Positions 46,119-57,949 of a stretch of 64,000 nt of DNA are shown piece after piece. The DNA comes from Albifimbria verrucaria. Lineage: Eukaryota > Ascomycota > Sordariomycetes > Hypocreales > Stachybotryaceae. A model generated the notes under the pieces. The model worked only from the letters and a program-made list of their open reading frames with translations, was not told the DNA's origin and did not search any database. Numbering within the stretch: the first letter of the stretch is position 1; every line of letters begins with the position of its first letter. The stretch is from the NCBI GenBank assembly GCA_020081605.1, contig JAHREC010000049.1, positions 4,154,001 through 4,218,000 of the forward strand, read 5' to 3'. The translations under genes were made by a program, and so were the position numbers.

Positions 46119-47213
46119 ATGGCTGTGAAAATTTTCCTGACAGGAGCCACCGGCTACATCGGAGGTGATATCCTCTATCAACTTCACCAGGGTAACTCTG
46201 ACTTGGAGTTCGCGGTCCTTGTTCGATCCGAGGACAAGGCAAAGCAAGTGCTCTCCCAGTACCCGAAAGCACGTATAGTTCAAGGCGGGCTTGATGACTC
46301 GGAAACACTCGAGCGTGAGGCTGCATGGGCTGACATTGTTATCCGTGAGTAAACTTCTCCGCATTGTTCGTTAATTTTCTGACACTTTCACAGATACCGC
46401 AGACTCATCTGATCATGCAGATGCTGCAACTGCTATCTCAAAGGGGCTTGTCCAGGGGCACACAAAAGAGCGACCAGGCTTTTGGTTGCACACGGGTGGC
46501 ACGGGTATCCTAACCTATTTCGACTCTGAAGTCAAGAAGCAGTTTGGCGAACATGACGACAAGGTTTTCAACGACTATGAGGGTGTTGATGAACTTGTGA
46601 ACCTGCCATCAGCTGCATTTCATCGCAATGTTGATGAGATTGTTCTGAAGACTGGCACTGAGCATTCAGAGACAGTCAAGACAGTTATTGTCTGCCCACC
46701 CACAATCTATGGTAAGGGGCGCGGTCCTGCCTCAGGTCGTGGGCGACAAGTATATGAACTTGCTTCATTCATTCTGAAAGAGAAGTATTCTCCTCGCATC
46801 GGCAAAGGCTTGTCGCGATGGAACAACGTGCATGTTTATGATTTAAGCCGCGTGTTCGAGCTCCTCGTACAAGCCGCTTCTGATCCATCTCAGAAGAACA
46901 ATGAGGAAATCTGGGGGCCCGTGGCTATTTCTTCACTGAAAATGGTGAACATGTTTGGGGAGAACTATCGGCGACAATCGGTCAGGAGGCACATAAGCAA
47001 CACTTCATCAAAGAAAGCCCCAGTGTTCGCGAAATGTCTTACGATGAGGCTGTCAACTCTCCTGCAGGATTTGAAGCGGCGAGTTGGGGAATGAACTCAC
47101 GTGGTCAGGCTGTCCGAGCACGGAAGGTTCTTGGATGGAGCCCACAAGAGGGCAGCCTTAACGATGAAGTACCAGAAATTGTGCGATCTGAGGCAGCGAG
47201 GCTGGGCCTCTAA
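46119..47213 (+). CDS. NAD(P)-dependent epimerase/dehydratase-like (extended/atypical SDR)
   Basis: Cytosolic Rossmann-fold oxidoreductase of about 348 residues. It opens MAVKIFLTGATGYIGGDIL with the TGxxGxxG dinucleotide motif, then VLVRSEDKAKQVL. The intron 46345-46393 splices in frame to HTADSSDHADAATAI. HTGGTGILTYFD, VIVCPPTIYGKGRGP and WNNVHVYDLSRVFELLV are typical of the NmrA/epimerase-like group. A frameshift at CCC 46918-46920, cured by one C, leads to GYFFTENGEHVWGEL and the end at the TAA 47211-47213 (SEAARLGL). A classical YxxxK catalytic pair is not obvious, so a redox-sensing or non-catalytic role cannot be excluded. Substrate unknown. Confidence 0.85.
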
Positions 47214-48764
47214 CCATCTTACCCGTCAGACATCCGGAGAAATTATGCTTGGCCGTTGATCAAGGAATAACAGCAAGGGGCAGCTGAATCATTCAGCATT
47301 CTATTGTAATTGAGCACGTAGTAATTAACAATTCTTAACAACGGTACACTGTCAAGCCAACAATATGATATGATAAACACCGCAACTTCGTTCTCCATTG
47401 AGCAAATCCTACTCTCGTTCACATGACTATGAGCATCCTTCATTTGTACTCAAACAAACCTGCTAAAATATGTGATCAAAATCTAATCAAGCATGTGAAG
47501 AATTTCGAGCATTATCACTCTACTGCTACGGTTGAGATTTCGAGCACTTGGCCTTCAGCCATGTTCTATCTACTATCAACTCCCACAAATTTCTCGAAGA
47601 CAATCGCGAAGATACCTCGCCTACATTGTCAAGAGAAACATATATCTCTTTCTCTGTCTCGAACCCACCAATTGGCAAATTACTTTAATCAACATTTGAT
47701 TGGTTTTGATAGCAGCCCTTTACTCTAAGATAACGTTGGCCGTTTCGCAATTCTTCGAGCTTTTGTTTATTATTGAGTGCAGAGAGAAATTCTACGTGTA
47801 GACGAGAGTGACGTCTTAGTTTGTGCGTCCCACGGTAACCGAGAATAGCATTTCATGCTGGAAGATTGAGTCATTTCAACGGAGGGTTTTAATGTCGCAT
47901 CAACAGGAGTCCCTTTTCTTTCTGATGTGACAAAAGCGCTAGTCTGAATCAAGGTATTTGCATGCTTGGTTACGAAAACAGGGTCATGGCTCTTTAAGTC
48001 TGGGCAAGGCGGTCGAGGCCCAGATTAGACCAGACCTTAGCCCAACCCTGCCCCAATTCAGTTAAAAGAATAAGCAAGCAGATACAGCTCGGTGGGCAAC
48101 AGGAGTAGCTAGCCTAAGGGTCTGCGGGTAACATTTCCTAATAGCTCCTGAGGTGGGTGCCGTCAACAAGGGCTAATTCCTTGGCAGGAATGGTGGCATA
48201 GCTTCGTTTTCTCGGACTCACACCGAGTTTGATCTTATCGATCAGGCGCTGGCATCGTACGACAAGAAGCAAAAGGGCTCCCAGTTTCGGTGCCAAAGAT
48301 ATTCAAACGACAAATCGTACGCCTCACATCTCTTGATGAACGTTGCAACATATTAGCATACTGGGGACAGCGTTTTTCTCAATAATAGGACGTACATTGC
48401 TAAAATCTTATGACAAAACAATCCATTAATAACGTATTTTTGAAGCTTTACATTCACATGAGAACCCACAGACATCGTTGCCCTGTAATATGATGTGAGG
48501 GTTTGTGATCGCTTAAGCAGCGGTGGCTCTTAGTGCTGTCTCAACACAAAGCACAGTCTAAATTTTCTTGACTCCACTTGATACGACTTAACAAGGTAGA
48601 GATTGATTAACGCTTACGGCTCCAGTTCCCCACAGGATTGTCGGATCTGATAAAACTCGGCACTTGCGTCCCCGTTTCCCATTCCTCCTCTTATTTCTGC
48701 TGCATCTACTCCGTAGCTGGCCTTTTCATCGTGCTATTGCTAAACACTGTCTGCTGACATCACG
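47214..48764. other. Intergenic region
   Basis: About 1.5 kb with no recognisable gene. Short ORFs at 47.2-47.9 kb have no motif. The last 100 bases before 48765 are pyrimidine-rich, consistent with a promoter and 5' UTR. Confidence 0.4.
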
Positions 48765-50682
48765 ATGGAGGGCAGTAGCTTCAAAGCCAAAGGTAAAGTC
48801 TATGGAATAGCTCTCATCTAAATGATGGAAGTGAATCAATTTCTAACCTGTTTCACGCAGTGGCTAATTTTGTCTGGGGAGACACAAGCCTGGAAGAGAG
48901 AAAGTTGATTCGCAAGCTAGGTAGGAGACTTTTAACAAGAAAATCATCTCAAACCTGCTAACTCATGGTAGACTTCTTCATCTTGGTAAGACAGCCATGG
49001 CAACCACAATTTCGTAGTCTAATGTGATTATTGCAGACATATTCATGCATGAGCTATTTCTTCAATTACTTAGGTACAATCCTTTCATGGCGTACAATGA
49101 TTAACCCACACTAATGTCAGATCAGATAGAGCTGCATTTGCAAATGCCTATGTAAGTTCTCAACCTCATGGCTAAGGTAGGGCGTGCTGACAGAGTGTAG
49201 GTTGCGGGACTACAAGAAGCTCTGAATCTCACTGGCAACAACTACAATGTTCTTCTCTCTATGGCCTCTGCCGGGTAAGACAAGAAAATTAGCTTCGCGT
49301 AACATCTATTCACTCAAGCTAACTGATGAATAGCATGCTTATTGGCCAAATTCCTAACAGCATCATTATTCATAAAATCCGTCCAAGTATATGGTTGCCA
49401 TCAATGGTCATCCTTTGGGCTGGACTTACAGTAGCAAGCGCTGGATGCAAGACATATTCCCAGCTTTGTGTTGTGCGATTTTTCATGGGCCTGGCAGAAG
49501 CCAGCACGTATGCAGGGTGTATATATGTCATGGGCTCTTGGTAGTAAGTCACATTCGCCGTTTGGTTTAGTATCAATCTCACCACCATCACAGCAAGCCC
49601 AACGAGATTGCAAAGCGCACTGCGATGTTCACTGTTGCAGGTCAAGCAGGCAGCATGTTTGCTGGCATCATGATGGCTGCAATCCACAAGTCCATGAATG
49701 GTCGTGGAGGCCTAGAAGGCTGGCAATGGGTCTTTATCATTGACGGAATAATCACCTGTCCCATTGCGCTATTTGGATACTTCTGTTTTCCGGATCTCCC
49801 GAAAACACACGTGCCAGTTATCTGAACGACAAAGAACGCCAGCTTGCTTTGGATCGACTTCCACCAAAGAAAGAAGACGGGCATAACATTGCCCCGTGGA
49901 GCCTTACCAAGAGGGTTCTGGGACAGCCCATCATGTAAGTCATGGTGAGAAAACACAGCATGTTCAGGAAACTAACCTCCTTTGCAGATACATTTGCTGT
50001 GGATTCTCGCTGTTTTCTGCTGCACTGCAAGCATATTCCGTTCAAGGCCTGATGTTGCTCTATCTTAAGTCACGCAGAAAGATTGATGGCTATACACAGA
50101 CCCAGATTAACACAATGCCTTTGGGTGTGCAGGCAGTAGGTATTGTCAGCGAATTCGCTGCTGCATCTGCCATTGACTATTTCGATCTGAAGATGACAAC
50201 TGGCTTTGTGCTGCTTGCCATTCAAACGATCTCATCTGTCATTCTTCTTGTACCGGGGATGGCAGTTGCTGGAAACCTCGCTGCACTGTACCTCGCCGCG
50301 ACTGCATATGGCATCAATCCTTTACTGTACGGTTGGCCTAGCATTATAGCTGCAAGGAGCGGCGACGATGCCGCGCGAAGCGTCATTATTGCTGCCATGG
50401 TGGCCACTGGCATGCTCTTGTACACGTTCTGGGGTATCGCGCTGTTCCCGGCTGACCATGCACCCTACTGGAGAAATGGCTATATTGCAACCATATGCAT
50501 TATTGTGGCTCTTGGGTGTTGGCTGTTTCTTCTCCGTTGGGTGAGTTCAATTGGCGATAAAGGACCGGTGCTTGATGCTGACTATTTTCTAGCTTGATCG
50601 GTATACTGAGCAAAAAGAGGCTAGGGAGAGGCACGAGAACGTCGAGGTTGTGGTTGAGGAAAAGTCCTTGGATTGCACTTGA
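48765..50682 (+). CDS. MFS transporter, pantothenate (Liz1/Fen2)-like anion:cation symporter
   Basis: Plasma-membrane transporter with about 12 helices. The 5' half is split into many tiny exons: MEGSSFKAK; VANFVWGDTSLEERKLIRKL; DFFIL; TYSCMSYFFNYL; DRAAFANAY; then VAGLQEALNLTGNNYN. All introns have good GT/AG borders. Conserved segments are MLIGQIPNSIIIHKIRPSIW, VVRFFMGLAEASTYAG, FIIDGIITCPIALFGYFCFP and YLAATAYGINPLLYGWPSI. A frameshift at CCC 49798-49800 (one C added) restores ASYLNDKERQLALDRLP. A final intron precedes LDRYTEQKEARERHE and the stop at 50680-50682. The Liz1-type assignment comes from helix 1 and loop motifs; the true substrate may be another carboxylate or vitamin. Confidence 0.88.
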
Positions 50683-51212
50683 GAGTCGTGGCATAACTCA
50701 GTGTAATAAAGTGGAGAATTCGCACAGGCTGCGCAGTATCATGCCTTGATGTTTGTTTAGGAGTTCCCGCTGTGATGTATATCATGAAGACGAAATGACA
50801 AACTTTCCACTATCATCTCTCATGCAACTCAAGTTGTGTCACATAATGTTTGTCAAGTTAGAGTATGATTAGGTTGTAAACATCATAACATTCTGTATTA
50901 GAATACCTGCTGCACGGGAATTTTAAAGAACTCCAAGGGTGCAGAGTATCAGGGTAGTAAAAGATTAAAAAACCCCAATAAATAAATTAAAAAAATACAA
51001 AGTCACGTTGCATGCGTAGTTCTTGAATCAAGTTTAGGGTATGCGTGCATTGACTGAGCAATGCCGCTCATTTGTGTCTATTCATGTTGTTTCGTTATCA
51101 TTTCATTACACAGGAACTGAAGTTGCAGCTCCTCAAGAGCGCATGTATCATCAGTCCTTCCGTAAATTCGTGATGCGTGAAGAGACCAGCCCCTCAGCAG
51201 TCGAGACAGTTC
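50683..51212. other. Convergent intergenic spacer
   Basis: AT-rich spacer with A-tracts near 50970-51000, between the 3' ends of the MFS gene and the small secreted protein gene. Confidence 0.45.
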
Positions 51213-51583
51213 TTAGAAGCCCTGCTTCTGAGACTGAGCCTTAGCATCGGCGATGTTGCGTGCAGCGTTGGGGTCCTCGAATCCACATCCAGTCTTGCCA
51301 TTCTGAAACTCGGCACCGATTCCGGAGCAGATACCGCAGGCCTGTCCAGTAATGGATGTGGCACCGCCAGCACAGCAGCCCTGCTGGCAGTCTGCGTCCG
51401 AAACACAACCGCCAGTGGTGAACTGTTGACCCTGGCCGTTTCCGACGTCCCGAGCGCCAGCGTTGTTGGGAGTCAGGGCCGAAGCAGCAACGGCAACTAG
51501 AGGATCGTTAGTTATTGATGGGTGAGCAACGTAATATTTGACAACTTACAGAAAAGAGCGGCGGCAACAGTGATTCTAACCAT
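51213..51583 (-). CDS. Small cysteine-rich secreted protein, BAS2-like
   Basis: Exon 1 (51583-51550) and exon 2 (51496-51213) flank a 53-base intron inside the signal peptide, giving 105 residues with no correction needed. The signal peptide reads MVRITVAAALFFVAVAASA. The mature protein has GNGQGQQFTTGGCVSDADC, then CC, AC, GIC and TGCGF, seven cysteines in all, and a charged tail. The NGQGxQFxxGxCxxxxDCxxGCC arrangement resembles Magnaporthe biotrophy-associated secreted protein 2 and its wide set of fungal relatives. The role is unproven: a candidate effector or a general secreted protein, since homologues also occur in saprotrophs. A TATA-like box lies about 150 bases upstream. Confidence 0.85.
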
Positions 51584-52562
51584 TTTGAAGGAGTGGAAGA
51601 AAATTGGATTAAATAATTGGAAAGTGGTTGATGTACAAGAAAAGAACTACGACGCCAGGTCGATGGTTGAATGAGATAATGGATGAAATGGTGTGATTGA
51701 GATGAAGATGATGAAATTGATGAGACTAACACCCTTTTATAACTGTTCTTCTATTCTTCTCCATGGGGTCGGAACGCGTCCAAATGCTCAAAACTGTGTT
51801 GATCGGCAAACAGCTCGTGTCTACGGAAGTCGGTCCACTGCATGTGAAACAACCGATGAGACGAAGGCTCGTCGGAAAACTGTGACTTGTCGCAGAATCT
51901 CGCTACAGCGCTAAACCAGGATTATGTTGACCCACTACCCTCTCTCTGCCCGCCTTACTGGATCATGCATAAAAGTTCGGACGGGCCTGGACAGGAAATG
52001 CGTGTGTCATCCCTTTTGAATGTGGAGTTCAGTGTCACGAAACCCATGAGCTCTAAGTAGTTTCTGGGGCGATCACGTAGGCTACTGCTTCAGATCAGCC
52101 GAAAGACGGCACGGATTGACGAGCGTCTTTCCATAATGCGAGATCCTGCTCAAAGATGCTCTAAAATGAAACAACGGTATCTGGCACCGGATTCAGGGAC
52201 AGCTCTAGTCGATCCAGTCACAGGAGCTAACTACGGGAAGATATGACTGATGCATATCCATTTCAATCTTGAAGTCTGCAATGTTTAGATGCATGCCATT
52301 TCATCAGGCCGATTAAACACAAGCTCGTACATCTAAGCCTCAGCCATCATGAATGATAAGATTATGAATATGCGTTCGTTCATTATTCTATGTACAAGAA
52401 CATTATTTATGGTGAGTATGTGCAATCGAAATACTGATCCAACGTATCTGGTCCACCACCTCTCTCCTCCATTCTTCTACTTATATACATGGCGTGGTGG
52501 CCTCAATGACGTAGGATAGCGAACAATTTTTTCCTGGGAATTGAAGAGTTCATCTTGAACCC
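51584..52562. other. Intergenic region
   Basis: Spacer between tandem minus-strand genes. It contains the promoter of the BAS2-like gene. No other feature was recognised. Confidence 0.45.
51734..51741 (-). promoter_or_regulatory. TATA-like box upstream of the BAS2-like gene
   Basis: On the minus strand this reads TATAAAAG, about 150 bases before the ATG at 51583. Confidence 0.4.
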
Positions 52563-53774
52563 TTAGTACCAAGGCTTGGTGGGCTTTTCAAGCGAGGCAG
52601 CAGGCTTGATATCCTCAGAGGCATTCTCAATCAACATGGCAACATAGTCGTTGAACCAGGCACCAGCTCTTGGGGCACCAGCCATGCCACACTGGCCATC
52701 ACTCTCACCAGGGGCTTGATCCAGACCAGAGCATCGACGTAGGGGCTCTCAGTATCGGTCTTTTCGGGGCTTCCAAGGCCAGCTGGGTTCACGTTGCACC
52801 ACTCGCCCCACTCCTTGCGGGCTCCAGGCAAGTGAACACGCGACTGGTCGACGATGAAGTTGGTGGGGAGGCCCTGGAGCTCGAGCTGAGCTGCCAGAGA
52901 ACGCGTGTAGTTATCCTCATCCCATGAAGGGGACCATTCAGTGTATGGCTCTCGTACCACGGCCTTGAAGGGGTTGTAGTTAGAGACGTTGGTCGAGAAA
53001 CCACGAATCTTGACGTTGTCTCCGGCCAGGCGAACCATCTTGCCCAACTGCTCAGCCGCTTGAAAAACTGTCAGTACCTATTATATCAAGGGTGTTAGGT
53101 TTGGTCAACTTACCCAAAACAAGATTATCGGGCCAGCCGAGCCATCCACCGTGGGAAGCATCGAGGTAGAGGTTAACGTTGGGAAGCTGGAGCTTCTTGA
53201 GGGCATAAGCAATGGCCTCCTCGTAGATGGGCTTGGCCTCAGCACAGAACGGGACGCCCTGGTTGGTGACCATGTTGCCGATGGAATCAGGTTCGACGAC
53301 AATGGCGAATGTCAGGTCAGAGGCCCTCTTCAGTCTGTCGTACCAGGCGTTGACATATTCATCCTTGTAGCGACGAAGACCATCGCGGCCAGAAAGCTCG
53401 CCGGCACTCTCGCCAGCACTGCAGTCCCTATCGGGCAAGTTGTAGAGAACGAGGCCAACAATTTGCTTCACGCCACCTTGGCGCTGCTCTGCACGAGCTG
53501 CGGAGATGGCCACGTCGAGGTCCCCAAGGGCTTTAATGCTGGAGATCCATGCGAAGGTGCCGGTGTTCTGGACGGTACGGGTCTTGAGAGCGTTCAAGGT
53601 GTCATTGGCCTGGATGAAGGTCTCGAAAGTTTCGTCGAGTTTGGCAGCGTAGGCACGGTTGACGTAGAGCTTACGCCCAACGAAAGGGTTGCTCTCGGTG
53701 GCATCGCGGGCCACAGCAGGAATAGCGGAGGCGCCTCCAAGAAGGAGAGTGGTCAACAGAGCCGAGGAACGCAT
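52563..53774 (-). CDS. Secreted cellobiohydrolase, glycoside hydrolase family 6, without CBM1
   Basis: Cleaves cellobiose from non-reducing cellulose ends. I chose the ATG at 53774 because it begins the signal peptide (MRSSALLTTLLLGGASA); an upstream in-frame ATG adds a non-signal extension. Family landmarks: LPDRDCSA with a catalytic Asp, VVEPDSIGNMVTN, LYLDASHGGWLGWPDNL, RGFSTNVSNYNP, TNFIVDQSRV and WGEWCNVNPAGLG. A 46-base intron (53113-53068) splits the gene. A frameshift at the G-run 52711-52714 (C-run on the coding strand, one base added) restores DALVWIKPPGESDGQCG and the tail to the TAA at 52563-52565, about 388 residues. There is no N-terminal cellulose-binding module or Ser/Thr linker. 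Intact apart from the indel. Confidence 0.93.
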
Positions 53775-55032
53775 TTTGTGGGGTTCGGAAGGCGGTTGCG
53801 GTGAGTGAAGATGTCGAAGCTCTACAGCACTCACTTGGACAGAGTGTGGCAGCTCTGTGGTTTAAGTATTGACTGTGCTAGAGGGCCCACGTCCATAGAC
53901 TAGATCTGACTGAGCATATTATACCGCAAGAGGACCGGAGGGTTCCCAACACATCCGCGGTGCATACATCGTGGAGCCCACCGAAGCGTTAGGAGACGTC
54001 GACTTTGCGTGCTAGCCATGCCAAGATGGTCCAATGCTACCCGGTTAATCGGTTGCGTGGGCTTGGAATCCGAACCAGATTCGGAAGCGAGATAGCCGAA
54101 TGCAGAAGAGGGAAGTTGCTGTGGAATAACGAATAGAATGTCGGCCTTGGCTCATCAGCTTCCGCGCAAAAGGTGACGTTATTCGGAATACGCAGCCGAC
54201 ATCGCGAGGAGACAATTTTCTCCGAAGTGCGATGGGGTAAGTGTTGTTGGAGGCCAAATCTTGCATCCTTTGTTCAATCCAAACACAAAATCGTTAAGCT
54301 CCTGCAGATCGCTAATCAGCAATGCGGCTCGTCCCTTAATTTAAGGATCTGGGTAGCTCCTCTACACTCATTTAAGCCATGTGGCACAGGTGAAGATCCC
54401 AGGATATAAGCTTCGTGATCGACGGCCAAACCGCGTGGTTCGCATACCTTAATGGGTAATGGATCTCCTGCGAGGACGGCTGGCTCAATATCTGGAGTAA
54501 TATCTTCACGCCCCGAGCAATTCGGACCTTTTCTAATGGTGCCTCTTGTCATTCGTGAGGGCAAAGACCAACGGAGGAGCTCCATCTCCGCTTACTCAAT
54601 GGGGAAATGGGGTCAGACCTCCGCAGTTGCATCAAAGGAGGAGCGTGCATGGTTTGTAGAAGCCAATAGATATTACGAAATGTGGATTTGAACATGGGGA
54701 AAATTGTAGACTAGCGTGGGCAATGGAATGGGTCTTCAATTAAGCATATAGCATTCTAATTAAGAGTTGGGTGAAGAGCCAGCGTTTATGATCTCGAAGC
54801 GAAGTGTTACGGAGTTCTCTCCCATGTATAGGGTAGCATAGCTGCATGCATCACAGATTCTGTCCACTTTTCGAGTATTTCCAGAGATGTACATCTTAAT
54901 AATGTCGGTGAGAATAACTTGAATCAAAAGTGCTTGAATGTAATCATGATCTTAGAAGCAAAACTGAAATGCTTGACCCTGGTACGCCTAAAACGCGCAT
55001 ATCTAAGGACACCCAAAGACCTCCATCTTTCA
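53775..55032. other. Intergenic region
   Basis: About 1.25 kb upstream of the GH6 gene and downstream of the MFS gene. ORFs at 54.2-54.7 kb are short and motif-free. Confidence 0.4.
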
Positions 55033-57046
55033 CTAGTAGCCGTAAAGGTTGACATGCTCCGATGTGGACGCACGGATTCTCCTGTTCTCTCGTACCAACA
55101 TTGTTCGAATTATCCAAGCACACACTACCGAACAGAAAGCAAAACCAGCAGAGGCACCGAAGCCAATGGAGTAGCGAGGGAGTCACTCTTAGGCCAGAGG
55201 TAAGCACCGTAAATGTAGCCAATCTTGATTCGCAACGGTTAGTGAATGCAGGCTTGCAGACCAGGAGAAGAAGATACTTACTTGGCCACCGACGTTGGTC
55301 ATGGCCAACACGACCGCCTTCTTCTCTTTTGTTTGAGCAAGGGTTGAAGAGGCCCAGCCAATGATGACAGAGTTGACAGAGTATGCGCCCATAGCAAAGA
55401 TGAAACAGGCAACGTATCTGGCAGCAGTGTTGAGTGTGGCTGCGGCAACGGCGAAGCCGACAATGGCGATTCCAAGACCGGCTGTAATGTGCCATGTGCG
55501 CTCATGGTACCTACCGGAGCTCCAACCAAAAGCAATGCCGGCAGCACCTGCGAAGATGAAGGGTGGACAGGTCAGAACCAGGGTGATGGTTGTATCAAAG
55601 CCGAGGGTTTTGATGACGCTATTAAAGTGTGCAATTAGCAGCTGACCCAAAAAAGAAAAAAGAAAAAAGAAAAAAGAAAAAAAGAAAAAAGAAAAAAGAA
55701 AAAAGAAAAAAGAAAAAAGAAAAAAAGAAAAAAGAAAAAAAAGGCAAAGATAAACTTACGTTGGGAAGAAAGAGTTGAAGGAACAAGCCGATAGGTGAAA
55801 GTTCTGCATGAGGCAAAACAACCAAGTTCGCTTGTCACAACAGGCTTGCTTGAGACCGTCCCATGCCGAAGCTGGCTTGTCATCGGCATCTGAAAGCTTG
55901 TCCTTCTCCATACGCGAATGCGCCAATTGCTTCTCAGATTCGGTGAGCCAGCGGGTAGTCAAAGGAGTATTAGGCAGAATAAAGAAGCCGATAATGGAAA
56001 CGAAAGCGGTGGCAACACCCTCAACGATGAAGAGCCTGTTTTTTGTTAGCCAGTCGTGGTTGAAGTAGATGAGATGTCGTGGAGAGCATACCATCTCCAG
56101 CCCTCAAGGCCTTTAAGACCATCCATGCCCGCAAAGACACCCGCGGCGATCAGGCCGGATAAACCGGTTGCCAGGATCTGGGCGCAGTAGAGAATGGCAA
56201 TTCTTGTAGCAACCTCTGGAGACCTTTGATTAGTTTGAATGGGGACGACAAGAACACTGTCACCAACCTTTGCGTGTGTAGAAAATGGACAGCATGTACG
56301 TAGCTCCAGGATAGAACTAGACGTCATCAGTAACAGTGCCGAGATACTAATAGGAACAAGCTTACAGGCGCCTCAGTAATGCCAAGGAAGAACCTGCATA
56401 CCACGAGGCCGGCATAGTTCTGGACCAGTGCGGTACAACCTGATTCGCCAATGTTAGGAGAGAAGCTAAGATGATTGCTTGGCAGGGCACGCGCTCACCA
56501 GAAACAGCCGCCCAGACCAACATCCACGCGCTCATGTAGATTCCAGGCCTGACTTTTGTAATCAACATGTTGCTAGGCACCTGCATCAAAACGTATCCGA
56601 CGAATAAGCTATAATTATTAGATCAGATTTGTCCCTGTAGTGTATGTCTGATATCTGTGGCTTACATGGACACGGTTGTGTTGAATTCTGTGCCAGTCAT
56701 GCCGAGGTCCTCTTCTAGGTTGTTGAGTCGGGCTTGGGCGATTGCGTTTCGGTCGACATAGTTGAGGAAATACATGAAGCACAGGCAAGGCTATTGCTGT
56801 TAGCATGGCTCACGGGGCCCTCATTAAAAGTCTTGTGAGAGGAAGCCGCACCATGATCCAGAGATCGAGCTTCCGCACGAGACGAATCTCCTCCGGGTCG
56901 GTCTTTCTGGCGGTGCCGGTGTAATCTCTCTCGCCATCTTCGACATGAGTAGGTTTTTCGGGACCCATGACTGAGTTTACGTGGGACAATTCAGCCTCTT
57001 CCTTGGTGTCGGCAGGGTGATGAGGGGGACCAGTGTTTGCGGACAT
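55033..57046 (-). CDS. MFS transporter, Dal5/Tna1-like (allantoate/nicotinate-type anion:cation symporter)
   Basis: Polytopic plasma-membrane carrier. The ATG at 57046 begins a hydrophilic N-terminus (MSANTGPPHHPADTKEEAEL), then EEIRLVRKLDLWIM. An intron joins to PCLCFMYFLNYVDRNAIAQA and LEEDLGMTGTEFNTTVS. Further exons give FVGYVLMQVPSNMLITKVRP, ATRIAILYCAQILATGLSGL, GLEGWRW, LFIVEGVATAFVSIIGFFIL and LPNTPLTTRWLTESEKQLA. A 141-base intron (55759-55619) holds a purine heptad repeat. The last exon starts IGYIYGAYLWPKSDS; one base added at the G-run 55178-55180 continues it through RYSIGFGASAGFAF to the TAG at 55033. It is transcribed away from a Zn2Cys6 factor. Substrate (ureide, nicotinate or another acid) is inferred only at family level. 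Confidence 0.9.
55649..55742. repeat. A6G heptad microsatellite inside an intron
   Basis: About 94 bases made of AAAAAAG units (7-mers with occasional 8-mers) on the plus strand, read as CTTTTTT on the transcribed strand of the MFS gene. It accounts for the unusual length of this intron. Confidence 0.95.
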
Positions 57047-57949
57047 GTTGAGCTGGAAAGAAGGTCGAATGGAAAACTTCTCTACAGTTGACGCCCACCA
57101 AAGCTGATTCCAAGGTCAAGCGAGTCCCGAATCAAGATATTTATAATGGCGAGCAGCGGACGGGTCAACGAAGCTGCGCGGGGAGGGCAGCCGTAGCGGC
57201 GGACAAGCATCTGGCCGAAGGCGGCTATGGACTGGAGGCAAAACCTGGGGAAGTGGATACATCGGGTATATCGGCCTCAGATCTGGAGGCCGACCGAGAG
57301 GAGGGGCTGGACTGTGATACGCTGTTTGGGTGTTCTAGGCGTTGGGGATGCGACATTGAGCACCGACCCCTCATTAGCCTACCAATGGTTTGCATGCCAT
57401 GGTGAGCACGCAGAGCTAGAAGGGGTTCCTGTACCCACCGTAAGGCGTATGGTGAGCACTTGGTGATGCTCTAGCCCATCACCGTTGGAACGGAGCGGAT
57501 GCCGGTGGGTGGGAATCTCCAAATCTGCTAGGGCCTAACGCACGGAGGAAGCTATCTCTTTTTGGCTCCGCACGAGGTGAGAACCATCACGAGTGCTTGT
57601 TAAAAAAAGCTCCGAAAGCATAGCAAAAAAAAACAAAAACAAAAGAGAGAGAGAGAGTGGTGTGCTCTGTATCTGTGATGATGATCATGTTACGTGCAGC
57701 AACAATCAGTTCCAATGTTACCTCGAGGTGGAGAACCGGCACAGTCGGCTCGCTGCTGGGAAACCACGTGACTCCACGATACCACTCCGGGCATGTCCAG
57801 TCGCGTCCGATTGGGCAGAGACCGGCACCCGTCGCTGATAAGATAAGCTTACATTGCATCAACTGCTGCCACGCCCCGGCACTTACCATACGGGAGTCTC
57901 TGCATTCGACTTCGCGCCTCTTCATCACATCGCCTGCGCGGCGCCGGAC
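57047..57949. promoter_or_regulatory. Shared divergent promoter region of the MFS and Zn2Cys6 genes
   Basis: About 0.9 kb between the two divergent start codons. It contains a GA dinucleotide tract (57644-57657) beside an A-rich stretch. Palindromic CGG-type sites, as used by Zn2Cys6 factors, may occur but I cannot assign a specific one. No gene was seen inside. Confidence 0.4.
57644..57657. repeat. Short (GA)n microsatellite
   Basis: Seven GA units follow an A-rich stretch from about 57602, in the divergent promoter region. Confidence 0.85.

Noticed and set aside
53151..53804. Plus-strand 217-codon ORF across the GH6 gene
   Set aside because: It is fully antisense to the well-supported cellobiohydrolase exon, has no motif and arises from codon bias.
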